DNA of 64,000 nt from CAYGLF01 sp964350945 (GCA_964350945.1 CAYGLF010000001.1:124001-188000); one strand, 5' to 3'. Counted from the first letter of the stretch, positions 26,168 to 35,341 are shown. The notes: generated by a model not told the origin, from the letters alone. Numbers and translations are program-made.

Positions 26168-28171
26168 TTAAGAAACCTTGCTCCCCGAGGGCAGCTTGTC
26201 AAGCGAGGGAATTTCTAAAAAATCTTGGTGTGAGCCCGCTAAAATCATACCGTGACTTTCAACTCCCATGATCTTCGCTGGTTTTAAATTAGCCACCAAA
26301 ATGACTTTTTTCCCAACCAGACTTTCAGGTTCATAGTGCATTTTAATGCCAGAGACAACCACCCTCGTTTCTCCTCCAACATCAACAGTGAGCTTAAGCA
26401 GCTTTTTACTTTTTGGCAGTGGCTCTGCTGAAAGTATTTCAACAACTCTTAAATCTATCTTTGTAAAACTTTCAAAGTCTATCATAGTGTCATTACTGGT
26501 AGGTTGTTTTGGGTTCAGCTTATCAAGCTCTTTTTGTATACGTTCATCTTCAATTTTATTAAATAAAATCTCAGGTTTTTTAAGCTCAAGCCCTGCAACC
26601 AATGGCTTGCAAAGTTGCTGATCAAACTCACCTAAGGTCAACTCTCCTTCAAATCCTATCATATTCCATGCTTTTTGAGCAGCTTTTGGAATGATCGAAG
26701 CAGCGCATACCACGAGATGTTGAATACCTTGTAGGCAAAGGGACAAAACTGTTTGAGCACGCTCATTTTCTTGTTTTAACAACGTCCAGGGCTTCATTTC
26801 ATCAAAGTAAACATTGCAACAAGTTGCAAGTTCCATCAGCAGTTGAGTGCTCTTTCTTAGCTGAAAGGCGCACCCAGCCTCTTTAATCTGCTTTGAAATG
26901 GCTTTTATCTGTCCTTGAAATTGTCGATCTCTATCTACTAAATGGTTTTGCTCAGGAATCCGCGCTCCCATTTTTTGAAAAATAAAAACAAGAGTCCGAT
27001 TAATAAAATTGCCCAATTTCCCTACAAGCTCTGCATTGTTTCGACTTTGAAAGTCCTTCCAGCTAAACTCAGAATCATCGGTCTCTGGGGCGTTGGCCGC
27101 CAAACAATAGCGTATCTGGTCGCTGTTATAGTGCTTGAAAAAATCTTCTAGGTCAATAAACCAGCCTTCGGATTTGCTAAATTTACGACCCTCATAGTGG
27201 AAAAAAGCGTTGGCTGGAAGTTCATCAACCAGTTTATAGGGTTTATCTTGCCCAAGAGTCATTGCTGGAAAAAAAACTGAATGGAAAGGGATGTTATCTT
27301 TACCGATAAACTGAACATATTGGGTTTTAGGGTCTAACCAAAAATCTTCCCAAGCTTTTGAGTCTCCTGATATTTCAGCCCAATCTTTAGACGCTGAAAT
27401 ATAACCAATAGGAGCATCAAACCAAACATAAAAAACCTTATCATCTTGCTCTGGAACTCGAATCCCCCAGCTTAAATCACGAGTGATCGAGCGTGCCCTT
27501 AAATCGTTCACATACTGCATTGCCATATTAACCACTTGTGGCTTCCATTTTTTTTCAGATAACCACTTTTTAAGGGGCTCTTTAAAATGTTCTAAATGCA
27601 AAAAATAGTGTTCCGTCTCTTTAAGACCAAGAGGAGCTTGAGTTAGTTTAGAGCGAGGATTTATTAACTCTGAAGACTCAAAGCTAGCTCCACATTCTGG
27701 GCACTCATCTCCTCGTGCATTGGGAAACTTACAGCGGGGACAGGTTCCCTCTACATATCTATCTGCTAGAAACTTATGATCAATCTCAGAGTACAGCTGC
27801 AATGATTTTTTTTGCTCTAAGTGTTTATTTTTTTTTAGATCATTAAAAAACTCAAGGACTGTTTCTGGATGCTTTGACCAAGTGGTTCTAGAAAAATGGT
27901 CAAAAGAAACATCAAATTTATTAAAAGATTCAAGAGCTTGTTGGTAATAATAATCCACATGATCTTGAGGCGATTTTTTTTCTTTTTCAGCACTTAGGGT
28001 AATTGCTGCTCCGTATTCATCAAGCCCCGATATGAATAAGACACGGTGTCCACAAAAGCGCATAAGGCGTGCATAACAATCAGCAGGTAAAAAGGCCCCT
28101 GCTAAATGTCCAAAATGCAGTGGGCCGTTTCCATATAAGAGCGCTGAAGTGATCAGTATTTTTTCTTTCAT
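26168..28171 (-). CDS. metG: methionyl-tRNA synthetase with C-terminal tRNA-binding domain
   Basis: This charges initiator and elongator tRNA-Met. The 667-residue product has the class I signature as LHFGH near residue 18, the zinc knuckles CPRCKFPNARGDECPECG near residue 148, and the KMSKS equivalent KFSKS. A C-terminal EMAP/Trbp111-like domain starts at about residue 565 (DFESFTKIDLRVVEI). The four-cysteine zinc form is the MetG1 type. It lies between the omega-like gene (5 bases upstream) and dnaG (overlapping frames), matching the gmk-small ORF-metG order of Chlamydia. Confidence 0.96.
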   Translation of the reverse strand: MKEKILITSALLYGNGPLHFGHLAGAFLPADCYARLMRFCGHRVLFISGLDEYGAAITLSAEKEKKSPQDHVDYYYQQALESFNKFDVSFDHFSRTTWSKHPETVLEFFNDLKKNKHLEQKKSLQLYSEIDHKFLADRYVEGTCPRCKFPNARGDECPECGASFESSELINPRSKLTQAPLGLKETEHYFLHLEHFKEPLKKWLSEKKWKPQVVNMAMQYVNDLRARSITRDLSWGIRVPEQDDKVFYVWFDAPIGYISASKDWAEISGDSKAWEDFWLDPKTQYVQFIGKDNIPFHSVFFPAMTLGQDKPYKLVDELPANAFFHYEGRKFSKSEGWFIDLEDFFKHYNSDQIRYCLAANAPETDDSEFSWKDFQSRNNAELVGKLGNFINRTLVFIFQKMGARIPEQNHLVDRDRQFQGQIKAISKQIKEAGCAFQLRKSTQLLMELATCCNVYFDEMKPWTLLKQENERAQTVLSLCLQGIQHLVVCAASIIPKAAQKAWNMIGFEGELTLGEFDQQLCKPLVAGLELKKPEILFNKIEDERIQKELDKLNPKQPTSNDTMIDFESFTKIDLRVVEILSAEPLPKSKKLLKLTVDVGGETRVVVSGIKMHYEPESLVGKKVILVANLKPAKIMGVESHGMILAGSHQDFLEIPSLDKLPSGSKVS

Positions 28172-28176
28172 ATCAC

Positions 28177-28446
28177 CTAACTGTCAGTCTGTGGATGATC
28201 CTTGTTTTCTTCTTGGGGAGTTGTCGCTTGAAAAGCAAGCACTTGACGGCTCATTTCTTCACCTTGATGATCTTTAACCATCTTCTTTAAAATCTGGGTG
28301 GCGCAGTTTTTCCCTGAACTATCAGAGAGTTCACGCCCCGACTCAACTAAATGATGAGCTACCCCGATTGCGTGATTTACTAGATCAAAGGGATTATCGA
28401 ATAGTTTCGATAATTCTTCATTGGTTAAATTATGTTCAGCTGACAT
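28177..28446 (-). CDS. possible RNA polymerase omega-like small protein
   Basis: The 89-residue product sits exactly between gmk and metG, the place where rpoZ is often found. It contains NPFDLVNHAIGVAHHLVESG, which resembles the omega signature NRFDLVLVAxxRAxxL. The rest, with a glutamine- and glutamate-rich tail, shows no further support. Omega stabilises the beta' subunit. Because the match is confined to about 20 residues, the call is tentative; the alternative is a conserved chlamydial protein of unknown role. It overlaps neither neighbour and is presumably cotranscribed with both. Confidence 0.55.
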   Translation of the reverse strand: MSAEHNLTNEELSKLFDNPFDLVNHAIGVAHHLVESGRELSDSSGKNCATQILKKMVKDHQGEEMSRQVLAFQATTPQEENKDHPQTDS

Positions 28447-28459
28447 TTCGTCTCCTCAT

Positions 28460-29038
28460 TTATTTTCTTACTTTATGTTTTTCAGCACAAAAGATGCTTT
28501 TTAGTGTGGTATAGGCGTCTTCTAGATTTTCATTGATGATATTGTAATCATACAAAGGTGCCTGCTTCAACTCTTGATTAGCCCAAGATAAGCGGCCTTC
28601 AAGCTGCTCACTTGTCTCAGTCTTTCTCATGCGTAATCTTATCTCTAGTTCTTCCATTGAAGGAGGTGCCATAAAAATATAGACGCCTTCAAAGAAAGGC
28701 TTTAAGCTCATAGCCCCTTGTGTGTCGATCACTAGTACGACATCAAGTCCCTGGTTTAACAAACTCTCTACATCTTTTTTATCGGTTCCATAAAAGTTAT
28801 TAAAAACTTCTGCGTACTCAATAAAGTCCCCTCTTTCAATTTTGTGTTGAAACTTTTGAAAACTGATGTAGTGATAGTCTTTACCTTCTTTCTCATCTTC
28901 ACGCATTTCACGCGTTGTGTAGGATGTGCTCTGAACAATATGCGGAACTTCACTCGTTAACCGGTTAACGAGAGTCGTTTTCCCTGTTCCTGCAGGCGCA
29001 CTTAAAATAAAGGCTTGTCCTTTTTGATTCTTATTCAA
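28460..29038 (-). CDS. gmk: guanylate kinase
   Basis: Gmk phosphorylates GMP to GDP. The P-loop LSAPAGTGKTTL is near the start, followed by STSYTTREMREDEKEGKDYH and GDFIEYAEVFNNFYGT, the GMP-binding segments of the family. The frame is open to a TTG at 29086, deep inside yicC. I prefer the TTG at 29038 (192 residues), which overlaps the yicC stop by eight bases, has ACAGG upstream, and starts about 12 residues before the P-loop, as is usual. The yicC-gmk order is widely conserved. Confidence 0.93.
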   Translation of the reverse strand: MNKNQKGQAFILSAPAGTGKTTLVNRLTSEVPHIVQSTSYTTREMREDEKEGKDYHYISFQKFQHKIERGDFIEYAEVFNNFYGTDKKDVESLLNQGLDVVLVIDTQGAMSLKPFFEGVYIFMAPPSMEELEIRLRMRKTETSEQLEGRLSWANQELKQAPLYDYNIINENLEDAYTTLKSIFCAEKHKVRK

Positions 29039-29921
29039 TATTCTGAACCTGTTCTCTAATCTTTTCACATTCGCTTTTTGCTTCAATCACTAGGTGAGAA
29101 AGCTGATGGTTGGCGCATTTTGACCCGATAGTGTTCCACTCTCTGTTGAGCTCTTGTGAAATAAAATCGAGCGTTTTACCTAAACTCTCCCCCTGTTTTT
29201 CTAACACACTTTTAAAAAGAATTAAATGTGATTCAATGCGTGTTAGCTCTTCGCTAAGGTCTCCTTTATCTGCTAAAAAAGCAACCTCTTTAAAAAGGCG
29301 CTCGTCTTCTGTCAAAGAGCTCTTGAGTAACTCTCCAACCCTTATAAGAATTTTTTCTTGTAGGTATAAGCTGGCCCCCTTGCCTAGATCCTGAGACTTT
29401 TTTAAGAGAGCTTCTAGGTTAGTAATGCGCTCTAGAAGTTCTTGTTTTAAAAAATATCCCTCATCACTTCGCATTTTTTGAAGTTTTTTTAAAGCTGCTT
29501 CAACAACGCTTTCAACTTCACTTTGGATACTAGTTACAAAGCTTTGACTTAATTCCGACCTAAAAAGAGAGGGCTCTCTAGATAACAGTGAAATCAAAGT
29601 TTCATTCGTCACTTTTAGCTCTAAATGCTTTGAAAGTTCACTCCACCCTTGCTGCAGTTCTTTAGCAAGCAAAAGGTCCGGGATAAACTTGCGCACTTGG
29701 CTCTTTTCATTCAAAGTATAGGTTAAATGCAAGCTAACCTTTCCTCTAAAGAGATGCTTCTGAATCCTTTTTTTTAGTAAGGGGTCAAAAACCATCCACT
29801 CTTTAGGCAAAGAGGTATTTATTTCTAAATGTCTGCGGTTGACTGACTGCATTTCAGCTGTCAGAGTTCCCCATTCAGTATTAAGGGTAACACGGCCATA
29901 AGCCGTCATGCTACTAACCAT
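29031..29921 (-). CDS. YicC-family endoribonuclease
   Basis: The 296-residue product begins with MVSSMTAYGR and has EMQSVNRRHLEINTSLPKEW, the N-terminal YicC signature. The C-terminal DUF1732 part reads GKTLDFISQELNREWNTIGS. E. coli YicC is an endoribonuclease affecting small RNA turnover; that activity is assumed by homology. It lies directly upstream of gmk in the conserved order and its stop overlaps the preferred gmk start. Confidence 0.93.
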   Translation of the reverse strand: MVSSMTAYGRVTLNTEWGTLTAEMQSVNRRHLEINTSLPKEWMVFDPLLKKRIQKHLFRGKVSLHLTYTLNEKSQVRKFIPDLLLAKELQQGWSELSKHLELKVTNETLISLLSREPSLFRSELSQSFVTSIQSEVESVVEAALKKLQKMRSDEGYFLKQELLERITNLEALLKKSQDLGKGASLYLQEKILIRVGELLKSSLTEDERLFKEVAFLADKGDLSEELTRIESHLILFKSVLEKQGESLGKTLDFISQELNREWNTIGSKCANHQLSHLVIEAKSECEKIREQVQNIE

Positions 29922-30036
29922 AAAATATCTTTTTTACAGGAAATTTTACCACAGAGAAGAGTTTGTCAGCAAGAAAAGCTTCAAAAAGAGCTCTTTAGCC
30001 CTCTTTTCAGTTCCCCCAAGCTAACCCTTAAAAAAG

Positions 30037-30396
30037 TTAATCTTTTCTTTTAAAACCTAAAAAATGATTACATAGAGCTGATACAAAACTAACAATCAAA
30101 ATTGAAACAATGAGCGATCCAAATGATGGGGCTGTAATCCCCATCCAGGCAAAGGAGCCAGCTGAGATCAAAGCATAAAGTATCACATTTACCCCAAGGG
30201 CAAATATAGAGACGAGCCCCCACGAGAGCTTCCACTCAAACATTTGAATAATAGGGCGAATAAAAGCATTCACAAATCCAAAAAAGAGCGCTAAAAAAAA
30301 CATATACCATTGATCTTCAATGCTAATTGCTAAAGATACTTTGCTTGCAAATAATACTGCGACAAAAATAATTCCTAGTCGAGAAACGTATTTCAC
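30037..30396 (-). CDS. four-helix membrane protein of the phage-holin-4-2 (YvlD-like) family
   Basis: The 119-residue product is almost entirely hydrophobic with four helices: LGIIFVAVLFASKVSLA, YMFFLALFFGFVNAFIRPII, VSIFALGVNVILYALIS and FGSLIVSILIVSFVSALC. The FGFVNAFIRPII segment is typical of the small membrane family labelled 'phage holin 4-2' in Pfam, which is widespread in chromosomes and not evidence of a prophage. Function unknown. The gene lies upstream of yicC in the same orientation, 115 bases away. Confidence 0.72.
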   Translation of the reverse strand: MKYVSRLGIIFVAVLFASKVSLAISIEDQWYMFFLALFFGFVNAFIRPIIQMFEWKLSWGLVSIFALGVNVILYALISAGSFAWMGITAPSFGSLIVSILIVSFVSALCNHFLGFKRKD

Positions 30397-30459
30397 ACAC
30401 CCTCCAGAGGCTAAAACACCCTTGTAGAACTTTTTTGAAATAAGCTCAACAACAAATCC

Positions 30460-30489
30460 TTGTCATAAACTCTTTATTTCTTCTAAGAT
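30460..30489 (+). promoter_or_regulatory. possible promoter of the PP2C-like gene
   Basis: TTGTCA at 30460-30465 and TAAGAT at 30484-30489 are separated by 18 bases. Transcription would start near 30496, just before the ATG at 30523. Confidence 0.45.
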
Positions 30490-30522
30490 GTTGCCACCTA
30501 AAAAACAGTGGATATTTTCAAC

Positions 30523-31992
30523 ATGTCGTCGATAAACCCGTTCAGAAGTATTTCAGACCCATACATATCTCCACAATCACACATTGAAAATCAGTCTCTT
30601 ACACCTAGTGTTGAATCTATAGTCTCTATAGAGAATCTCAACCCACAGACATTAAATTCTCAAGATCTCTTTCCACTGATCGCACAATCTATCTCAGATT
30701 TGCCCAATGAATCTATCATCGTTTATAGAGGATCTCCTATTGGCCAGTGCTCAGGCCCTAATATAGTGATTCCAACACTGAACCTTGCCGTTAATAATAG
30801 CCAGGAGCACTCTCAAATTCATGTTAGCTGTACCTCTACCTATCCAGAAGCTGCTCCCTATAACCCGATAGCGGACCGTTATGAAGTCCGCCTTTTTAGA
30901 GATGGATGGATTTTAACTTTAGCAGATGGTTGTGGTCTACAGCCTTGTAGTAGACAAGCTCCTAAAGCTGCAATGGAAGGCTTTTGGAATTACCTAACAG
31001 ATCGTTTGAAAAATGACCACGAAGGGTTTAAAGTTCAGAAGTTGGCACAATACCTATTAGAAGCTATTAAAGCTGGTCACTTTAATATTTACTGGGATGC
31101 ATATTTGCGCAATCAAGATGGCTATAAGGCACACCTAAATGAAGTTACAAGTAATTTAAGAGCTCCGCAATCTCAAGCTGATGAGGCTAGCACAGAAAAG
31201 ACAAATAAGGAACTACGAAATATCATCGAAGCCCTCAAAGGAGATCGCAGCTCTCAAAAAATATTAGTGGAGAAAAATTTAGATCCTTCACTTTTCATGA
31301 ATTTTGCTGGAGCAACCACTTTCCTTTGTTCTGCATTGATCAAAGGAGGCGCTTCTTCTGCTCCCTACTACCTTTTAAGTGTTAGCTTAGGAGACTGCAA
31401 AGGCTACCTTTATAGGGACGGCTCATTAGTAGAAGTGACTAAAGACTCTAGAGAAGACATTTCGAATCCTCGTGATCCAGGGGGGAAAATTGGGATGTGC
31501 ACTCCTGTCCCTCTTCTTATAGACTCTCGTAACTTGCAGTACTCTCTGACTTCCTGTAAATCTCAGGATCTTTTATTTTTTATGACTGATGGAGTTGTGG
31601 ATAATTTAGATCCAGAGCGATTGGGCCTTTTGCCCAAAGCCTCTTCCTCTCCTGACTATATCCTTTCAAAAATCCAACAGGCAGCTCGACTTGAGCCTGA
31701 GGAATTTGAACAGCTTATCAATCTTCTTTCTCTAGATGTCGATACTTGGAATCTTATTTCTAATGAAGAAGGCAATGCTATCAAAGCAAATTTTGGACGA
31801 GCGCTTTTAGAAAAGATTATTCAAAAAAGCACCGACCCCAAAGATGCCAATGAGCGTATTTCACAGTTTTGCCACGATATCACCAGCGATTACCGTGAAG
31901 AAAAGCCCCACTTTACGTCTCTTTTCCAAAGTGACTTTACTCCAATTGGAAAACCGGACCACACCACATGCTTGACTATTCAGGTCCCATAA
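30523..31992 (+). CDS. PP2C-like serine/threonine phosphatase
   Basis: The 489-residue product contains the PPM/PP2C core in order: WILTLADGCG (metal-binding Asp and Gly), GATTFLCSALI, LLSVSLGDCKGYLYRDG, LLFFMTDGVVDNLDPE (second metal Asp) and DHTTCLTIQV at the end. The N-terminal 110 residues are serine-, proline- and asparagine-rich and unlike any domain I know. An acidic inserted region near 215-250 separates the first motifs. The ATG at 30523 is preferred over the GTG at 30508. PP2C enzymes counteract Ser/Thr kinases; whether this one acts in the bacterium or the host is unknown. Two membrane-protein genes follow on the same strand. Confidence 0.8.
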   Translation: MSSINPFRSISDPYISPQSHIENQSLTPSVESIVSIENLNPQTLNSQDLFPLIAQSISDLPNESIIVYRGSPIGQCSGPNIVIPTLNLAVNNSQEHSQIHVSCTSTYPEAAPYNPIADRYEVRLFRDGWILTLADGCGLQPCSRQAPKAAMEGFWNYLTDRLKNDHEGFKVQKLAQYLLEAIKAGHFNIYWDAYLRNQDGYKAHLNEVTSNLRAPQSQADEASTEKTNKELRNIIEALKGDRSSQKILVEKNLDPSLFMNFAGATTFLCSALIKGGASSAPYYLLSVSLGDCKGYLYRDGSLVEVTKDSREDISNPRDPGGKIGMCTPVPLLIDSRNLQYSLTSCKSQDLLFFMTDGVVDNLDPERLGLLPKASSSPDYILSKIQQAARLEPEEFEQLINLLSLDVDTWNLISNEEGNAIKANFGRALLEKIIQKSTDPKDANERISQFCHDITSDYREEKPHFTSLFQSDFTPIGKPDHTTCLTIQVP

Positions 31993-32111
31993 AAAGCTTT
32001 TAAGCCAAGTTTCGCTCAAAATTCAAATTAAAACATGACACTACCTTTATGTAATCTTTACACAGAACTCCTATGATATTCGCATACTTATAGATAATTT
32101 AAGAGAAAACA

Positions 32112-32855
32112 ATGAGCCACTTAAACATCCATTCACTCCCCCTTGAAACCCAATCCTATCTAAACAAAGCCCGTCAAATGTCTCATGAAATTGTCCATGA
32201 GACGATCGCCCCCACCTTCTTTTCAACCACGCCAGTTTACCAAACCCACCGCTATTACCACTCTCCTACTTCAAGTTTGTTCAATTACTTTTTTCCAAGA
32301 CACCACCATATCCACCACTATAACCACAGTGCAGAATCCACAACGACCCACAGGGAGGGAAAGGGCCAAAAAAAAGATAATAAACAAAATGCTGCAGTAG
32401 CTGGTGTAGCATTAACTGCACTAGCAGCATTATTACTCTATTCATTCGGGTCGGAAATGGCCATTTTATCAAATGCAAAATATGACCTGAAACAACTTGA
32501 AGAGGATCATAAGATATCTCTTTTGGCTCTTTTTGAGAGTAACACAAGCAAAACAACCATTGCTAAAGTAGAGCGTATTGCGGCACAGCAAAAAGATATT
32601 CTTGAGTACTACAAAAGTGACTCTGAGTCTCGTTTACTGATTAAGGGAGCAGTGACTACGGGGGTAGGAATGGGAATGTGGGTCTGTGCTAAATTACTGC
32701 TTCAGGATATATTTTTACCACAAACAGCAATGATAGGATCTGCTCTTGCCATAGGAGGTGGGCTTGTTTGGGCCTATAAATCCGGTTTTGATAGCGCCAC
32801 AGAAATTGTACAAAGAAAGGCTAATGACCTACAGTTTTCTATTAACAATCTATAA
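32112..32855 (+). CDS. histidine-rich membrane protein of unknown function
   Basis: I do not recognise this 247-residue protein. The first 90 residues are polar with a histidine cluster (RHHHIHHYNH, residues 63-72) plus scattered His at 46, 50 and 80. There are then two hydrophobic lobes: NAAVAGVALTALAALLLYSF near 94-113 and a longer one at about 175-225 (VTTGVGMGMWVCAKLLL, then AMIGSALAIGGGLVWAY). A charged coil lies between them. The two-lobed layout recalls inclusion-membrane proteins. The ATG follows AAGAGAA. Confidence 0.68.
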   Translation: MSHLNIHSLPLETQSYLNKARQMSHEIVHETIAPTFFSTTPVYQTHRYYHSPTSSLFNYFFPRHHHIHHYNHSAESTTTHREGKGQKKDNKQNAAVAGVALTALAALLLYSFGSEMAILSNAKYDLKQLEEDHKISLLALFESNTSKTTIAKVERIAAQQKDILEYYKSDSESRLLIKGAVTTGVGMGMWVCAKLLLQDIFLPQTAMIGSALAIGGGLVWAYKSGFDSATEIVQRKANDLQFSINNL

Positions 32856-32899
32856 AAGCCTTCCGATGAAGGTATGATACTTTTAGGATATAAATAAAC

Positions 32900-33685
32900 A
32901 TGAATACCATTGCTAATGACACCTCTACTAGACTCAATCAAAGAGCTCTGATCGAGCAAATAACATCCTATCATCTACAATTAATTGAATTGCCAGAAAC
33001 TAAGATTTTAACCAAAAAAAATCTTATAATTTTGGATCTCCTTGAAGAATATTACCTTTCACAAGAAGAGAGAAGCGCTCTCCTTAAAGGGAAAGGTTTT
33101 TTTGATAGACTTCACTTTTATTGTATCGGACATACACAAATAGTCGATAAACGTATTCAAGCGCGGATGAATATAGACCAAGCCATCACTAATGTCTTAT
33201 TCAAACAAATTATGGCTTTAAATCCGCCCAAAAAAACCATCGATCAGATTCGTAATATTCAAAAGGAACAAACTGACTATCTAAACTCTTTAAGAAAAGA
33301 GCAGTACTATTTGCAAATAGCCCAGATCTCCTTGATAGCAACAACTGTTTTTACTGGCCTTTATTTTGGATATAGTATCTGGGAAGATTCAAAAGCACAC
33401 TGCTCATTTACCCCAAATTCTAATACTCCAGATGTCATCTATCAATTCCATAAAGATCACTGTTTTAGCCAAGACCCTTTCAACTACCTAAAAAGATTTG
33501 TAGTAAAAGTCAGCGCTCTGCCCATTATGGTAATGGGAGCGACTCTTCTATCTGAGTTTGAGATTTTCTCCCGCTTTGCTTTAACACCTATTAAAACAGC
33601 CCGGAAAAAGGCTGCTACTATCACTCATAATGTGTCTCAAATAAAAGACTTTTTGATCAAAAAATCTCTAGAAATAACTAACTAA
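32900..33685 (+). CDS. uncharacterised membrane protein
   Basis: The 261-residue product has a long helical N-terminal half (about 145 residues), then a hydrophobic segment (IAQISLIATTVFTGLYFGYSIW), a short cysteine-containing loop, a second hydrophobic segment (VVKVSALPIMVMGATLLSEF) and a basic tail. I know no family for it. It follows the histidine-rich protein by 44 bases on the same strand and probably shares its transcript. It converges on rnhB with a four-base overlap at the stop codons. Confidence 0.66.
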   Translation: MNTIANDTSTRLNQRALIEQITSYHLQLIELPETKILTKKNLIILDLLEEYYLSQEERSALLKGKGFFDRLHFYCIGHTQIVDKRIQARMNIDQAITNVLFKQIMALNPPKKTIDQIRNIQKEQTDYLNSLRKEQYYLQIAQISLIATTVFTGLYFGYSIWEDSKAHCSFTPNSNTPDVIYQFHKDHCFSQDPFNYLKRFVVKVSALPIMVMGATLLSEFEIFSRFALTPIKTARKKAATITHNVSQIKDFLIKKSLEITN

Positions 33686-34305
33686 GAAACCATCGAACGG
33701 ATGGGCTCAAAGGTTTTTCTGTGAATTTTGCAAGGGCCGTGCAGAACAATAGCCTCTCGATGTTGTTTTGTACCATATCCTTTGTGAGATGCAAAATAAT
33801 ATTCTGGCCATTTTTCATGATATTCTTTCATTATTCTATCACGAGTTACCTTTGCTAAAATTGAGGCAGCTGCAATCAGGTGAGATTGCGCATCACCTCT
33901 AATAATTTTTTTAGCAGGGATCTCTAAATCTAACTGCACACCATCTACTAGCAAATAATCTAATTTTAAATTTATATTTTGGTAGCTAAGAGCCATGGCT
34001 TTGATGGTAGCTCTCAATATATTGATGCGATCTATTTCTTCAGCATCGATGATTCCAATGCCAAAATGAATTTCGGGGTGTGTTGTGATTTCCTGGTACA
34101 GACTTTCCCTTGTTTTTTCGGAAAGCTTTTTACTATCATTAACCCCCTCAATAAAAATATGGGGTGGGATGTGCACACAAGCTGCGGTTACAGGACCCGC
34201 CAAAGGGCCCCGACCCGCTTCATCAATGCCTCCCAATAGTCCAAACCCTTGGGCAATGAGCTCACTTTCAAAGTTCAGCCAATGCGCAGGATGTGTCAGG
34301 GTCAT
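33682..34305 (-). CDS. rnhB: ribonuclease HII
   Basis: RNase HII removes ribonucleotides from DNA and RNA:DNA hybrids. The 207-residue product has the signature GGIDEAGRGPLAGPV near residues 24-38 (catalytic Asp-Glu), GVNDSKKLSEKTRE, a third acidic residue in LLVDGVQLD, and AAASILAKVTRDRIM. Its ATG overlaps the rplS stop by four bases, placing it last in the ffh-rpsP-trmD-rplS-rnhB operon. The genome also encodes RNase HIII at 44.6 kb. Confidence 0.96.
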   Translation of the reverse strand: MTLTHPAHWLNFESELIAQGFGLLGGIDEAGRGPLAGPVTAACVHIPPHIFIEGVNDSKKLSEKTRESLYQEITTHPEIHFGIGIIDAEEIDRINILRATIKAMALSYQNINLKLDYLLVDGVQLDLEIPAKKIIRGDAQSHLIAAASILAKVTRDRIMKEYHEKWPEYYFASHKGYGTKQHREAIVLHGPCKIHRKTFEPIRSMVS

Positions 34306-34655
34306 CGAAGTTTTGCTTTTACTTTAGCAGCTTTTCCTGAAGTTCCACGTAGATAGTAGAGTTTTGCTCGTCTAACTCTTCCTCTACGATCAAGTTCTAT
34401 CTTAGAAATTTTAGGACTGTTTAGTACAAATACACGCTCCATCCCTTCACCGTATGCGACTCTGTGGATTGAAAATGTTTCTGATACGCCAGTTCCTTTT
34501 CGTGCAATAACGGTTCCAGTAAAAACCTGAATACGTTCTTTACTTCCTTCTACAATACGCGTGTGAACTTTAATGGTATCACCAATGCTAAAGTCTGGAA
34601 TATCACTTTTTAGATAGCTTTGCTCTAGTTCTTGGATAATAGGTTTTTTACTCAT
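34302..34655 (-). CDS. rplS: 50S ribosomal protein L19
   Basis: L19 lies at the 30S-50S interface. The 117-residue product has the typical IVEGSKERIQVFTGTVIARK and ERVFVLNSPKISKIELDRRG segments, and ends in a basic tail. The order trmD-rplS-rnhB is standard. It starts 11 bases after the trmD stop. Confidence 0.97.
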   Translation of the reverse strand: MSKKPIIQELEQSYLKSDIPDFSIGDTIKVHTRIVEGSKERIQVFTGTVIARKGTGVSETFSIHRVAYGEGMERVFVLNSPKISKIELDRRGRVRRAKLYYLRGTSGKAAKVKAKLR

Positions 34656-34666
34656 GACTCGGTCTC

Positions 34667-35338
34667 CTAATTCTTTATTAAGTCAGGTCTTTTTTGAAGA
34701 GTCTGCGCTTTGGCAGTTTCCACTCTCCACTTTTCAATTTTCTCATGATGCCCTGAGAGTAATATCTCGGGCACCGATTCCCCCTCAAATTGTTGAGGGC
34801 GGGTGTAATGCGGGCAATCTAACAGTCCCCTTGCAAATGAATCTTGTTCACTTGACTGCTCATGTCCTAGTACTCCGGGGACAAAACGGGCCATTGCATC
34901 TACTAAGACACAAGCTGCTAAACAGCCATTTGTGAGCACATAATCACCGATGCTCACTTCTAAATCAACTTCCTTCTCAAGAACCCTTTGGTCAATCGCT
35001 TCATAATGCCCACATAGTAAAATGAGGTGAGATTCAGTTGCAAGCTCTTTGGCAAGCGCGTGATCTAAAGGTCTTCCTTGAGGCGACAGATGCACTGTCT
35101 TACTCTGAGAGCTCTTACAAGAGCGAATAGCATCAGCCACTGGCTGAGCCATCATCACCATTCCAGGACCTCCCCCATAGGGACGATCGTCGACTTGACG
35201 GTAACGATCGATACAAAAATCTCTAATATCCACACTATTAAATTCTATCAGTCCATCTGTAAGGGCACGCTTTAAAATGCTCTCACTAAAAAGACTCTTA
35301 AAATAATTAGGAAAGAGACTCAGAATATCAATCTTCAT
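34667..35338 (-). CDS. trmD: tRNA (guanine-37-N1)-methyltransferase TrmD
   Basis: TrmD methylates G37 to prevent frameshifting. The 223-residue product has the SPOUT knot motifs: LFPNYFKSLFSESILKRA at the start, RQVDDRPYGGGPGMVMM near residues 47-63, LLCGHYEAIDQRV and SIGDYVLTNG (SAM site). The C-terminal substrate segment is PHYTRPQQFEGESVPEILLS. Four bases separate it from rpsP, and rplS follows. Confidence 0.97.
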   Translation of the reverse strand: MKIDILSLFPNYFKSLFSESILKRALTDGLIEFNSVDIRDFCIDRYRQVDDRPYGGGPGMVMMAQPVADAIRSCKSSQSKTVHLSPQGRPLDHALAKELATESHLILLCGHYEAIDQRVLEKEVDLEVSIGDYVLTNGCLAACVLVDAMARFVPGVLGHEQSSEQDSFARGLLDCPHYTRPQQFEGESVPEILLSGHHEKIEKWRVETAKAQTLQKRPDLIKN

Positions 35339-35341
35339 GAC

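Noticed and set aside
30037..30396. Prophage remnant indicated by a phage-holin-family protein
   Set aside because: The family is widespread as a chromosomal membrane protein and no other phage gene is nearby.
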